Origin: Paraphaeosphaeria minitans
Lineage: Eukaryota; Ascomycota; Dothideomycetes; Pleosporales; Didymosphaeriaceae
Assembly: GCA_015832175.1 (NCBI GenBank)
Contig: WJXW01000002.1
Location: forward strand, 620,001-684,000
Length of the DNA stretch: 64,000 nt
Direction: 5' to 3'
Below, piece by piece: positions 10,824 through 23,290 of this stretch. Each line of letters opens with the position of its first letter. Position 1 is the stretch's first letter. The translations under genes and the position numbers were made by a program. The notes beneath the pieces were generated by a model. That model had not been told where the DNA came from. It saw only the letters and a program-made list of their open reading frames with translations, and ran no database searches.

Positions 10824-11726
10824 ATGCTGTTTTCTAGATTTTTCTGTGCACACCGCACCCTCACGCTCAAACGCGCCTTCACCTCCATCACCGCCGCAAC
10901 AATGGTCCAACGCGGCATTCCTATCCCCCCCAACACAGATCCTGCACTCTCTCCGCCCGTACGAAAATGGGTTCCACAGCATCAATCATGGCCATATACA
11001 CCGAAAGACTTCTCTCGCTCGGACGAGACAGATGATACCAACTTCTACGACCAACCACGGTACGTCGCGCATATCGATGAGCACGCCATTGCACGTCTGA
11101 CCAACTACTTCGGCACTGTCCTACCCCGGCAAGGCCGCGTTCTCGACTTCTGCACCTCGTGGCATTCGTGGTATCCTGATGCGTGTGGCGAAGCTGTGAA
11201 GACCGACGAACTCGAGGTCTACGGCATCGGCATGAACAAGCCCGAACTGGACCGGAACACGTTGCTCGAGAACCATCCTGCCCGTTCCGTGGTCGCGGAT
11301 CTGAACGGGGACCCGGATGTGCAAGCTCGACTGTCAAAAGGGGGGACGGCGCCCTTGCAATTCGACGCAGCGACCTGCACCGTGAGCGTCGACTATCTCG
11401 TGAAGCCCGTCGAGGTCCTGCGAAGTCTGAGAGGATGTGTGGTCGAAGGCGGAAAAGTCCATTTGGTCATCAGCAACCGGTGTTTTCCCACAAAGGCGGT
11501 GAGGATATGGCTTAGGTTGGATGTCGAGGAACAGCTGCAGCTTGTGGGAAACTATTTGCATTTTGCTGGGTGGAAGGATGTTGAGATCGTTGACCTGTGC
11601 GCAAGAGATGGGGAGGGGAAGAGACTTACGGATGAGGATGGGAGGATGCTGCAGGGGGAGGGCATGCTGGGGTTCCTGAGGCTGCAGCATATGGATCCGC
11701 TCTGGGTGGTGCGCGGGACGAAATAA
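10824..11726 (+). CDS. SAM-dependent methyltransferase-like protein
   Basis: Single exon, 300 aa. Residues 1-26 are Arg/Ser/Thr/Phe-rich without acids, consistent with a mitochondrial presequence; an alternative start is Met27 (TMVQRGIP). The body has a class I methyltransferase layout: motif I region GRVLDFCTSWHSWYP (about 104-118), an acidic strand end in VYGIGMNKPEL, DAATCTVSVDYLVKPVEVLRSL, which matches the type 11 pattern of a strand followed by a helix with a Pro-containing loop, and GGKVHLVISNRCF as the next strand. The glycine-rich loop of motif I is degenerate (FCTSWHS rather than GxGxG), as seen in a fungal family of hypothetical proteins with this arrangement. Substrate unknown. 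Confidence 0.7.
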   Translation: MLFSRFFCAHRTLTLKRAFTSITAATMVQRGIPIPPNTDPALSPPVRKWVPQHQSWPYTPKDFSRSDETDDTNFYDQPRYVAHIDEHAIARLTNYFGTVLPRQGRVLDFCTSWHSWYPDACGEAVKTDELEVYGIGMNKPELDRNTLLENHPARSVVADLNGDPDVQARLSKGGTAPLQFDAATCTVSVDYLVKPVEVLRSLRGCVVEGGKVHLVISNRCFPTKAVRIWLRLDVEEQLQLVGNYLHFAGWKDVEIVDLCARDGEGKRLTDEDGRMLQGEGMLGFLRLQHMDPLWVVRGTK

Positions 11727-13553
11727 AGGGATGTTTGAGAGTCGGGATGAAGAGAAGGTACCATTATTACCGTAACTAGCGGATTAGCCCAGACCAAGCA
11801 TACGCATTTTCTCCCTTGCGACGAAAGAAATGTAACAACTAGCCGTCGAATGCGATGTACGTCTACATTCTCATCATGGAAGTCGTCCGCAACAAACGTA
11901 GGAATTCAATCCTTTCTCGTATCCGCGGTCCGCGCAGCAAAGTAACAGGAACACAGCACTTGACAACGGCCAGCGTCGGCGGGGTCCTGCGGCTGAACGT
12001 CATCTTCGCGCTGATACATCCTCACTTTCTTATCTCCCTGCATAGACAGCCAACACGCTCGAACGCGTCGAGTGTGAATGCTCTGAACAAGTCCCACGTC
12101 ATCCATTTCGACGCGAAGAGCCAGGCCAGGTCCGGTTCTGCCCGTGCTGTAGGTCGTCAATGAGTCCCTTGGTCGGGTGTTGCGTGCAGACTGTGTGGTA
12201 GACGGGTTTAAGGGAGAACTACACGGCCATGTAGTGGTATGGTAGGTAGGGGCAAGTCGAGGTCAGGGCTAGATGCCAGGGAGATTGGCTCGATCAACTC
12301 GGTCAGGAGCCCGCTCGATGTGTGGAAGCGACATGTCCAATGGGTGATGTTGCCGAGTAAGTAGGCGGCCTGGAGCGCGAGAATGGCAATTACGGTATGG
12401 CTGCCCTTCGGTGCCTAGGTATGACACTTGGTCGGTGTGATCCAAACAAAACAAGATATCCTGATACAGCTATGGAAGCAACTATACAAGCGCTGGTAGA
12501 GATACTAGTGTTGAAAGTGTGTGTGTAGGAAGTCAAAAGATGAAAATTGGTACAGTCGCTAGGTACCTACCCACGGCACAGCCAGTCTCCCCGCAGTGGG
12601 GGCCAACGGCGATCGCCCTCGTACGGCAAGTACCTACGGTATCAAGACCCTCGCCCTCGCCACAATCGCGCCTCTTCATCTTCTCGTAAGCCACAACATC
12701 GAGAAGCTACGCGAGACCGTATCCCATGCAACCACCTCGGCTTAACGCTACCTCGAAGTCCGCGGGGTGTTTAGGCTATATACATTTGCGCTATTGGCGA
12801 ATTAACACGAACTAGCTTGAAGCGAGCGGTCGATGAATGGAAAAGAGAAATAAATTAAATTGATCGAGCTTGTGGGTAGGTAGGTTTATTTTTGGAAACT
12901 GTGAAGAATGTAGATGTTTGGGGAAACTCAGGGTCCGTATTTCGCTGCTGTGGTTCGGAAACGTGGAGTATGGCTCCACGGTCGACTGGGAAGATCGAGG
13001 CTCGCGCTAGATCTGGTAAAGTCGAGGGCGGGTAGGATCCCGTTGGTGCCTCGGCGTCGTTGAGTTGAGGATACGTTCCCCGTTGGGTCATCGCGAAAAA
13101 AAAGATAGTGTGAGTGTGACGGCTTGGTTCGAAGGCGCAGGCGACGTGTGTACCGCGGGCCCTCCCGGCAGGACTCCCGTTACCTCCGGCAAGTAGCCTA
13201 AGGATATTGAGCAAGACCAGATCTAGGGCTACAGAGACGCAGTAGTCAGCCTAGACGGACCGGCTTGGCTGCGACTTGGCGTCGTGAAGTAAACTCCATG
13301 TGTACCACCCGGATCTTGTGACTTGTGGGATCTCGGAATCTTTTAATTTAAGGAGGGCAAGGTTTGTACTCCACGTGTTGCCGGTTCGGGGGCAATATAG
13401 AATGGTTTCGGGTTTGAACGTCTCCAACACGTACTGGTTAGTGTCCGTGTCGATGGGGGATAAGAAGAAGGCAACCCGATGAACGAATTCCTTCTTTCGT
13501 TGTTTGACCAGCTCTCGATCTCCAGAAGTCCCGTCTGCATCATCTCTGCCATC
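11727..13553. other. Intergenic gap of about 1.8 kb, no supported gene
   Basis: No frame here carries a recognisable domain. A minus-strand frame ending near 12858 has a 78-aa ATG-initiated stretch rich in Pro, Thr and Ser, but without splice support or known motif. The GGTACCTA/CCTAGGTA motif appears near 12413 and 12561, and (GTAG) repeats near 12240 and 12880. The last 100 bp should contain the xylanase promoter. Confidence 0.5.
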
Positions 13554-14824
13554 ATGCGTACCTCTGTCCTCGCCCTCATAATCGCCCCCACTGCCGTGTT
13601 CGGTCAGTCCCAGCTTTGGAGCCAGTGTAAGTCATGTCTCGCGACAGCCTCCGAGGCTAGGAAGATTTGCTGATGTCGTCGTGGGATAGGTGGTGGCAAT
13701 GGATGGTCCGGGCCTACGACTTGTGTTTCCGGATCGGTGTGTAGCAAAGTGAAGTGAGAGTTCCTCCTTGTGCTTCTCGGTCAAGATCCTCTAACGTGAC
13801 TTCCAGTGACTGGTACTTCCAGTGTATTCCTGGCTCGGGCGGGGGATCTCCAGCTCCCACCACTACCGCCGCAGGAAGCAGCCCTACTCCCACCCAGGGC
13901 ACAGGGGCCGGAGGTGGTCTACACGACAAGTTCATGGCCAAGGGCAAGACCTACTTCGGTACTGAGATCGACAACTACCATCTGAACAACGCCCCTTTGC
14001 TGGCTATCGCCAAAAGCAGCTTTGGTCAGGTCACATGCGAGAACAGCATGAAATGGGATGCCACGGAACCGCGACGTGGAACATTCAACTTCGGCAACGC
14101 TGATTCCGTCGTCAACTGGGCCACGTCGAACGGAAAGCTCGTCCGTGGCCACACCCTCCTTTGGCACAGCCAGTTGCCGAGCTGGGTCACCCAGATCAGT
14201 GACCGCACAACATTGACATCCGTCATCGAAAACCACGTGACACAGATGGTCACGCATTACAAGGGCAAGATTCTCCAATGGGATGTAGTTAATGAGATCT
14301 TCGCCGAGGATGGTAACCTCCGAGACAGCGTCTTCAGCCGTGTGCTCGGCGAGGACTTCGTTGGCATCGCCTTCCGCGCTGCTCGCGCCGCCGATCCTAA
14401 CGCGAAGCTCTACATTAATGATTATAACCTCGACATCGCAAACTATGCAAAGGTGACCAAAGGCATGGTCGAGCACGTCAACAAATGGGTGTCGCAGGGC
14501 ATCCCCATCGACGGCATCGGCTCGCAGGCCCATCTTGCAGCACCCGGTGGGTGGAACTCGGCGTCTGGCGTTCCCAACGCACTCAAGACGCTGGCCGGCG
14601 CCAACGTCAAAGAGATCGCCGTCACTGAGCTCGACATTGTCGGCGCGTCAGCAAACGACTACCTCACCGTCATGAACGGCTGTCTCGCCGTGCCCAAGTG
14701 CGTCGGTATTACTGTTTGGGGTGTCTCCGACAAGGACAGCTGGCGCAGTAGCGACAGCCCTCTGCTGTTCGACAGCAACTACAATGCCAAGCAGGCGTAC
14801 ACCACACTGCTCAACGCGTTGTAA
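13554..14824 (+). CDS. Secreted endo-1,4-beta-xylanase, CBM1 + GH10
   Basis: Hydrolyses internal beta-1,4 bonds in xylan outside the cell. Exons 13554-13626, 13690-13753 and 13807-14824 with introns of 63 and 53 nt; 384 aa, intact. Signal peptide about 1-17 ([17 protein letters not shown]). A fungal cellulose-binding CBM1 follows (about 20-52), with its Cys-Gly-Gly-Asn-Gly-Trp core and the second half WYFQC; both introns interrupt it. A Ser/Thr/Pro linker (53-77) leads to the GH10 barrel. Family landmarks: WDVVNE with acid/base Glu209, and VTELDI with nucleophile Glu320. The N-terminal CBM1 is common in ascomycete GH10 enzymes. Expression is probably induced by plant polymers, but I see no defined regulator site. 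Confidence 0.95.
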
Positions 14825-14968
14825 AGGATTCTGGAGACAATCGGTCGTAGTATTAGGATAGATTAAATCATGCTTGCCAGCAGGTAATAAAGCCGAGCTC
14901 ATGCGACATCCTGAAGTGATTGCCCTTGTCTAGTGGCCCTGCGGTGGTCGAACTCAGAGCTGATGCAC

Positions 14969-15793
14969 TCAGCACGCGAGAAGATGGGCGGGAACAACGT
15001 TGTGGAAGCCCAAATTCCTGTCCTTGCTTGGCTCCCGGAGATCAAACCATATGGAGTCTGCACCATGTCCCCAATTGTGAACGAGCCCGTGGGGGTGTTG
15101 AAACGAATAAGACTCGTGTAAAAAGAAGTTGGTCGTTTCCACGTCGGCTTGTACCAAGGCGTTGAGATTTGACATGTGGGCGACCTTGGAATTGCTCCAA
15201 ACGTACGCCAACTCCCGGATGCGTACCTGTCGTTTGGCTGACTGCGCATAGAACTGGCACGTTGGCGAGGATCGCATTGAGTGATAATCTGTTCCGAGGC
15301 GCGAAGCGGGAGGCACGAGAGGGCTGAGTAGATCATCTAGAAGGCCTTGTGGGATAAGGGCAGGATTCCAATTGATGAACGTCGCAAGATCATCATAGAA
15401 AGTAAACGTGAGTCTTGTCAGGCATAGTGTATACAGGATCCATAAACAGCTTTCCATTGCTGATGTATTGAATTTTTTTGGTTGGAGCAGGAATTCGCTT
15501 TTGGATGTGGCAAAATATAAAGATAGAGGTAGCTGGACGGTGACTTTGTCGATGTCGTTGAAGGAAGCAAGTTTCGAGAATCGTAACCCTTGGGAGCGCG
15601 GCCACTGGTGCTCGATTGAAGCCAAGAACTGGCGCATGACATTTAGGGCTTCGCTCTCGTACTCGTGTCGGAGTTGTCGCGAAACCAACAATAAGCCTCT
15701 GAATTCTTCAGGGTACGCGTCGATAGGTGTGCAGAATCCATAGATCCGATTCCTGATCTCTGCAGGTAACAAAAGAAGCGGTGATGCCGACAT
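14969..15793 (-). CDS. F-box-like / 2EXR-type hypothetical protein
   Basis: Single exon, 274 aa from ATG 15793; the frame is open further upstream but without a better start. It begins MSASPLLLLPAEIRNRIYGFC, the short F-box-like helix found at the N terminus of many lineage-expanded proteins of Dothideomycetes, followed by LLLVSRQLRHEYESEAL, the usual second helix. The rest is predicted globular with no catalytic motif. Such proteins are often annotated as F-box or 2EXR proteins and may be SCF adaptors, but their roles are mostly untested. It is convergent with the xylanase gene, with 144 bp between the stops. Three 22-bp repeats lie 133-198 bp upstream of the start. Confidence 0.65.
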   Translation of the reverse strand: MSASPLLLLPAEIRNRIYGFCTPIDAYPEEFRGLLLVSRQLRHEYESEALNVMRQFLASIEHQWPRSQGLRFSKLASFNDIDKVTVQLPLSLYFATSKSEFLLQPKKFNTSAMESCLWILYTLCLTRLTFTFYDDLATFINWNPALIPQGLLDDLLSPLVPPASRLGTDYHSMRSSPTCQFYAQSAKRQVRIRELAYVWSNSKVAHMSNLNALVQADVETTNFFLHESYSFQHPHGLVHNWGHGADSIWFDLREPSKDRNLGFHNVVPAHLLAC

Positions 15794-15925
15794 TTTGGAC
15801 GTCGCTTTGGGTTGTTGATGGCATGACCAGCATTTGAGATCGGAAAGTCGGATTACGCGTGACGCGCTAAGATTGCTTACTAATGAGTTTTCCAAGACTC
15901 GATGCAACACATCACCCCACGACGG

Positions 15926-15991
15926 ATATCACGCCGTAAGGACTATAATATCACGCCGTAAGTACTATGATATCACGCCGTAAGGACTTCC
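15926..15991. repeat. 22-bp tandem repeat, three copies, in promoter position
   Basis: Three head-to-tail copies of ATATCACGCCGTAAGGACTA plus two bases start at 15926, 15948 and 15970, with only two or three substitutions among them. They lie upstream of the minus-strand F-box-like gene (start 15793) and downstream of the permease stop at 16158, so promoter function is possible. Confidence 0.9.
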
Positions 15992-16157
15992 GTGTCAACG
16001 GGATGAGGCTGGCCTCCACACGGCAATTACGATCATGCTTCGCCCTAGTCTAATCGTGTGGCCTCCCGCTGTAAGGCCTAGGCCTTCTCTCTAACTTCCA
16101 ACCTGATTCTCCACCTCATCCTGTTCAACAAAACTAGGTACCTAACACCGCTTTCAT

Positions 16158-18002
16158 CTAGCTCTCGCTGGCCTCACTTCCCTCCTTGACCCTCCTTACC
16201 CCCTCATAGAACTGCCTCTCCTCAAAGATCCTAATATCATCCCCAAACTCGACCTCACCCCTCTTCCTCGCCGCATTCGCCTTCCGCCTCACCCGCATGA
16301 CATCGTACTCAGTATTCCTCGTCAGCCACCACGTCCACATATTACTCACCCACCCCGCGATCATAAAGCTCGCCGCAATGGCAAAGCTCGTCTTGTACCC
16401 ATTATGCGCCCACTTCGACTGGAAGAGCTGCGGGCCCACGACGCCGCCGAGCTGCGCGATGCCAGACTGCAGACCGAGCGTGAAGGCGGTGCCCGTGCTG
16501 CCGGAGAGCGTGGCGCTGCGCCAGGCCCAAAACGCGGGGAAGTAGGACTGGTAGAAGAGCGTGCCGAGGATGCATGCGATGTAGATGCCCACGCGCGAAG
16601 ATGTGATGGTGAAGAAGAGGACGAAGCAGACCACCATGCCCGACATTAGGACCATGATGTACGCGGGTCGCACGATCCAGGCTCTCCCCATGATCCAGGC
16701 CGAGATGACAAGGCCGAGGATTGCGGCTGCGCAGGGAGGTAGGAGGAGCAGCTGGTTCCGGGGCAGGCCTACGAAGCCTAGGTTCGTGATGATCGTGGGC
16801 AGGTACCAGGTCAATGCATAACCGCTTGGATACATCAGCAATCGCTCATTTCGATGAACTCTAGAGGAACCACTCACCCGAGATTCACAAGTGTCTGGCT
16901 CAGCATGAAGCTCCAGATCAGACTCTTACCCAAAATACTTTTGATCTCCTTGCCCGAGAAATCCGGATCGCTCGTCAACGGGGCGTTCTCCGGCAAGCGC
17001 GTCTCGATGAACTCCATCTCCCGCTCGGTGAACCAGCGCTTGCTCCTTGGGCTCTTCGGATAGTCGGGGAGGTAGTACCACACGCAGCCGGAGAACAAGA
17101 TTGTCGCGAGGCCTTCGAGCAAGTATACCCATCGCCAGGCGGACAGCCCAGCGACCCCATTCATGTACGAGAGCCCGTAGGTCAGCAGCGCGCCGACGAT
17201 GCCGGAGACGTTGCTGAAGCAGAAGTAGTACGTCACGATGCGGCCCATTTCGTCGGTGCGGTACCAGGACGAGTACTGCGCCAAGACTCCGGGAAACATG
17301 CCCGCCTCAAACATACTGGGAAACGTTAGTTGGGATTCCGTCTTGAGAGAGATGGGCTTGCGAAGGAGTGACGAACCCAAGCAGGAACCGCATGGCATAA
17401 AGATCATTCCGAGTTCTCGCCGCAGCATGGCACGCAGTGATGATGCCCCACGTGCAGAAGATGCGCGCCTGCCAATTGTGCGGACTCATCTTCTTGAGCA
17501 GGGAGGTTGCTCGGCGCTTCAAACACAATGTAGGCAATCTGCATCATCATCAGCACGACGTCCCTGCAACCGAGCAACTTCCACTCACCCCATAGATGGA
17601 AGCAACCCAGTTGTAGTCGTTGGAAGACATGTTGAGCTCCTGCAGTATGTTCGAAGGCTGGCCCACGTGCAGGACTTTGATGTTCGCTGCGTTGTTCACG
17701 TCTATCTACTCTCTGGTCAGTGTGATTCTAGTGCGGAGAATCGGTGGGCATGCCTGCTTGATGAGATACATTATCCCCGTGAGAAGAATGAAGCACTTGT
17801 CCACCTTGCGCATGATCTTCCTCTCTTCCACCGCAGTAAAGGTAGACAGAAATGCAGCCTTTGCTTCGGGGTCATCGCGCAGGTTGTCGACGTCGGCGCG
17901 AGCTACGGTTGCGCTGGCTTGTTTGCGGTGTGCGGCGGCGACATCGTGGTCGATTATCGGAGTCCCTTGAGAAGTGACCTCTGGGGCTAGGTCGTGTGAC
18001 AT
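16158..18002 (-). CDS. MFS permease, Dal5-like (anion:cation symporter family), with one frameshift
   Basis: Plasma-membrane importer of a small organic anion (allantoate, nicotinate or vitamin type); substrate unknown. Five exons: 18002-17754, 17705-17589, 17538-17377, 17315-16878 and 16824-16158. All junctions fit a 543-aa, 12-TM protein, except that exon 3 has one surplus base in the CCC/GGG run at 17501-17503, which breaks the conserved segment FEAPSNLLLKK. Intron 1 uses a GC donor (AAGCAG/GCATGC). Recognisable family segments: VDKCFILLTGIMYL in TM1, EAPSNL, RFLLGMFEAGMFPGV in TM4-5, and WRWVYLLEGLATI in TM6. The sense of all downstream exons is intact, so this is either a very young pseudogene or an assembly error. 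Its terminator faces the promoter repeats of the F-box-like gene. Confidence 0.82.
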
Positions 18003-18710
18003 GGTCGCGTTCCGGTGCAGTATTTGGGAGCAGAGTGCGGCAGCATCTGTACTTAAGTCCCAAGCACAAGATTCTCGGATCTTTCAGACGCGGTTCTCTT
18101 CTCATCGTGCGCAAACAGGGAGCCTAAAATGCTAGTACCCATGACGTTTCCTTAGGCCCTATGGCCCAATGCCAGGCTAAAAAGCTGAGCATGGTGATGA
18201 GCGAGTATCGGACGCACTGCCAAAACTAATGTGGGGGTTTAGCGCCGTGTAAGCGGTTTGTGGAGTAGATGTTCGTGAGTTGGGGGTGAAAGTGCGTGTC
18301 TTATCACGAATGGCGCAATTGCGAGGCACTTGACGACATCACCAACCCTGTCCTGCACGCGTAACTTCACCTTGGCACAAACACTGTTCAGACTAAGTCG
18401 GACATGCGCAACCGAGTGATTATGTTGGCAAAACAGTCAAGCGATGGTATTTTGCGCTTCGTCGCATGTGGACGTGCTAGAGCGATGTGGGTAGGTATAT
18501 AAAGCTTTCTCCGGCTCGAGTCGCTCTAGCTTTGGTACATTGACATCATCAGCGTACGGTCTTAGTGTATATATGCCCGAAATGATAATTACTTTTTTGT
18601 ATTTCGATTCATGCCAGCCTTCCAATCATCAATAGGCGAGACCTCGTTGTTAAATGTACATCCATCTCCCACATCTCAGAACGCCCGTGCATCATACTAC
18701 GACTTCGCTC
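18003..18710. other. Intergenic, promoter of the permease gene
   Basis: About 700 bp between two minus-strand genes. It should hold the permease promoter at its left end and the 3' UTR of the formaldehyde dehydrogenase gene at its right. No coding frame stands out. Confidence 0.5.
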
Positions 18711-20386
<1,676 letters not shown>

Positions 20387-21184
20387 TGTGATTGTGCGTG
20401 TGTGTGCGTGTGTGTATTTTCGTAAACAGCGAAGGGGTACCAGAGTGTAGAAGGAGGAAGCAGGCGCGCCGAGGAGCAGGTCTCGAGAGCTATATAAAGG
20501 GCCAAATTGTCGCGGCGCGTCTGGCAACTCTTTTATCGCCCGTCTGGTGGGGTAGACGAGTAGACGAGTAGACGACCCGGTACCGTATGACGCCGGCACT
20601 GCTGCTACCCCTCATCGCGGCGATTGGTCGGAGGACGAAGGCGACGCCCACGGCAGCTCCGCCCGGTTTCCAGGCCATAAGTCGCCTTGGGCTCGGGAGA
20701 GACTCGCATTGTCGCGATATGGCAAGCCAGTGCGTACGATTGGGCGGCATCGCGGGGCCTATTGGCCTATTGTGGGCGGCCGTATCCACGACGGACCATG
20801 TTGCCACATCCGGAGGCTGAGTGCGGCGGAACCGCAACCGTAGCGCGTTTTATGGTAAGAAACACGAGACGTGGAAAGGCACCGGCAGCGACAGCGACAG
20901 AGCAACTTGGGGTGCGGGTCAAGGGAGTGTGAGTCGAGGGAGATGCAGGGTGGACGACGAAAAGTAAGTAGATAAAAGGTGTGAGATTTGTGGACTAAGA
21001 CGCGGGCTAGACGTAAGGAAGAACACCCTGACGGTGAATAGGTATAATAGGAAAAGAACGCCTAGAAGTGCTCCCAGGCACGCGACAGCTACTATGTATG
21101 TGCTGCATCTTATGCAATTGTGTTATCTCGTCAATATTCCTCCAGGCTCCCCAGTCACCGGCTCGGCTCAAGCGATGCCCCAGG
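20387..21184. other. Intergenic, with short (GTAGACGA)3 repeat
   Basis: Promoter side of the formaldehyde dehydrogenase gene and 3' side of the peroxiredoxin-like gene. GTAGACGA occurs three times in tandem at 20552-20575, and a GTGTGTGCGTGTGTGT run lies near 20397-20416 (leader of the dehydrogenase gene). No gene seen. Confidence 0.5.
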
Positions 21185-22387
21185 CTATGCGGCCACGGGC
21201 TTACTCTCTTCCTCGACCGTATCCGGCGTCTTACTTCGGTCCTTTTCTCGCGCTCCCTTGCTCTTACTCCTCACTCTCCCCCAGCTGCTACTCCGGTCGC
21301 TTCTCTGCCCCTTCACCGTCTTGACGCTATGGCTCCATCTCTTCCTCAGCGGTATCTTCTCCCCCTTTAGTCCCAGCAACTCGCGCACCACCGAGACCTC
21401 GGTATGGTCTCGTGTGTGCTTCATGCGATGTGCCCACACGCACTTGCCGTCCTCGAACAGGAACTCACCACCCACTTGCTTGAAGTCTCCGCCCTTGAGC
21501 GCTTTGCTTCCCGTCTTCAGACTCTGCACGATGGACTGCACCGAAGTGAAAAGCATGTTGGATTGAATGTATTCCGGCTTCTTGCCCATATCCCACGTGC
21601 GCGTCATGCTGAGCAGGTCGTACAGTTTGCGGGTCGGGTCGGCGTAGATGGGGAACGGACACTGCGTCGTTTGCGCGTACATTTCGATCAGCTCGGGCCG
21701 CCCGCAGCCGACGACGGTTATGAATGATGGTTCGGGGAGTGCGAGGAGGGACTCGGGCGTTATGGATGCGGACAGCTCGCGCAGGTACTCCTGGCAGTTC
21801 CCGCAGAAGAAGTGCCGGATGAAGATGACGAGCTGGCGCGGTGCCACACCTTCGCCCTTGCACAGATCTTTGAACGGTCTGCTTTCGCCGCTGGAGTCGA
21901 GCACCAAGAGGTCGTCTACGCGCTTCATGTCCTTCTCCGAGGGTATGTCATTGTTCACTTGGACGGTGCCTTCGAAGTCGAGCTCGGGGTTCTCTAGCAC
22001 CGGCGTAGTGCTCGACGGCGAAAACGGCGGCGTCGCAGGCGCATCGGCGGGTGTGAGCGAGGCGGCCTGGGTTGCGCCCAAACTCAGTGTCGCGTCGGTC
22101 GAGTTGCGCGGCTTCGCATCGTGGGTCGGCGAGAGTTCTGGGTTGAGGGAGAGGGAGGTGTTGCGTTCATGGGCCCTCGCAGTCGCAGTCGTAGTCGCAG
22201 TCGCAGTGCTGCTGGGCGCGAGTGCTGGGTTGAGCGACAGCCCTGACTGCGACGACGGCGGTGCAGGAGGCTTCCCCGATGAAAGCGCATCTGTGGCTCG
22301 GGCGCGTTCTGGAGCGGTTTCCAGCGTGGCAACCTCAGCTCCTCCTGTCGCCAGGGTGGGATCGGTCAAAGCAGCCATCGAATCCAT
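21185..22387 (-). CDS. AhpC/TSA-family thioredoxin-fold protein (PRXL2/AAED1-like)
   Basis: Single exon, 400 aa. The N-terminal 135 residues are low complexity (Ala, Ser, Thr, Pro) with two copies of an SLNP-x-L-x-P motif. The folded domain (about 140-330) has LLVLDSSGESRPFKDL, then LVIFIRHFFCGNCQEYL with a CxxC motif, then ITVVGCGRPELIEMYAQTT and CPFPIYADPTRKLYDLL. This is the pattern of the peroxiredoxin-like 2 / AAED1 group of the AhpC-TSA superfamily, likely a redox protein without a proven peroxidase role. The C-terminal 55 residues are Lys/Arg/Ser-rich. Fungal members commonly carry such disordered ends. No targeting signal is evident. Confidence 0.85.
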   Translation of the reverse strand: MDSMAALTDPTLATGGAEVATLETAPERARATDALSSGKPPAPPSSQSGLSLNPALAPSSTATATTTATARAHERNTSLSLNPELSPTHDAKPRNSTDATLSLGATQAASLTPADAPATPPFSPSSTTPVLENPELDFEGTVQVNNDIPSEKDMKRVDDLLVLDSSGESRPFKDLCKGEGVAPRQLVIFIRHFFCGNCQEYLRELSASITPESLLALPEPSFITVVGCGRPELIEMYAQTTQCPFPIYADPTRKLYDLLSMTRTWDMGKKPEYIQSNMLFTSVQSIVQSLKTGSKALKGGDFKQVGGEFLFEDGKCVWAHRMKHTRDHTEVSVVRELLGLKGEKIPLRKRWSHSVKTVKGQRSDRSSSWGRVRSKSKGAREKDRSKTPDTVEEESKPVAA

Positions 22388-23290
22388 GGTTGCGTTGGTG
22401 AATGTGTGGGTGGCAGTGTAGACGAAAGGGTAGGTTGAGGTGTAGATGAAATGGGGGGTGAAAGGGTAGAAGTGAAGCCGCTCTGCTGTTCTGCTGTTCT
22501 GCTGTTCTGTGCTGTAGCTTGCAATGCCTTCAGCACCCTCTCGTCCACTTGTGGAAGGTGAGGAGCGGCGGGGTGAGGCGCAGCGGAGTGCAGCAGCGAG
22601 GATCGTGTCGTGTCTTTGCGACGTGGTCGAACGGTCAAGCGATGGTTAGGTAGGTAGGTTAGCAGCTTCGCGCGTGCAAAGTGTCATAAACAATGAGGCC
22701 TGGAACATGCGCGAGCAGATCTGGCCAGAGCCCACGATACAACCAGGCAGTCTAGATAGAATAGAATAGATAGTCTGTCGAGAAGAAGCGCGCGCGACTG
22801 GTTTCAGGCCGTCCTGAACCCACGTCACTACCCGCCCCCGTCGAATTCGCTTGTTCCTGGATCCTGTTTCCCCCAGCGCTTGGTCGCCATCTTGCTTGCG
22901 CCTGGACTATTCTTGCGTCCTCTGTTTGACAAAGCCCGACTTGACATGCGCAACGTTGCTGGCCATGCTGGGGGATCGTGTTGCGGACTCGTCATGGCTG
23001 CATGCTTCAGCTGTGTCTCAGCTCGGGACCCTGAGTTTCCCCCCTATGTAGGTACCGTACCTAAGCTAGCCTGAGTTTCGCTGCTCAAAAAAACGATGGT
23101 CTACTGAATCATCAATTGATGGGATTACAATCCCGAAAATTAGTTTCTCGACATCACATAATAAGGTGTTCCCACTTCACATGTCCTGCTCCATGTCCGA
23201 CTACCTAGGTAGACGGTGTCTGAAGCGAGGACCCTCTGTTGGCGCCTCTCAACCCCAACGCCACGGTCCGTCCCGATGAGATGTCTCCAC
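22388..23290. other. Intergenic, no supported gene
   Basis: This holds the upstream region of the peroxiredoxin-like gene, with a TCTGCTGTTC triple repeat near 22480-22510, and the 3' flank of the SET gene. The CCTAGGTA/GGTACC motif occurs at about 23048 and 23206. No coding frame is convincing. Confidence 0.5.

Noticed and set aside
12855..13214. Minus-strand frame with Pro/Thr-rich product
   Set aside because: The first codon is not ATG; from the internal ATG only 78 residues without known features remain.
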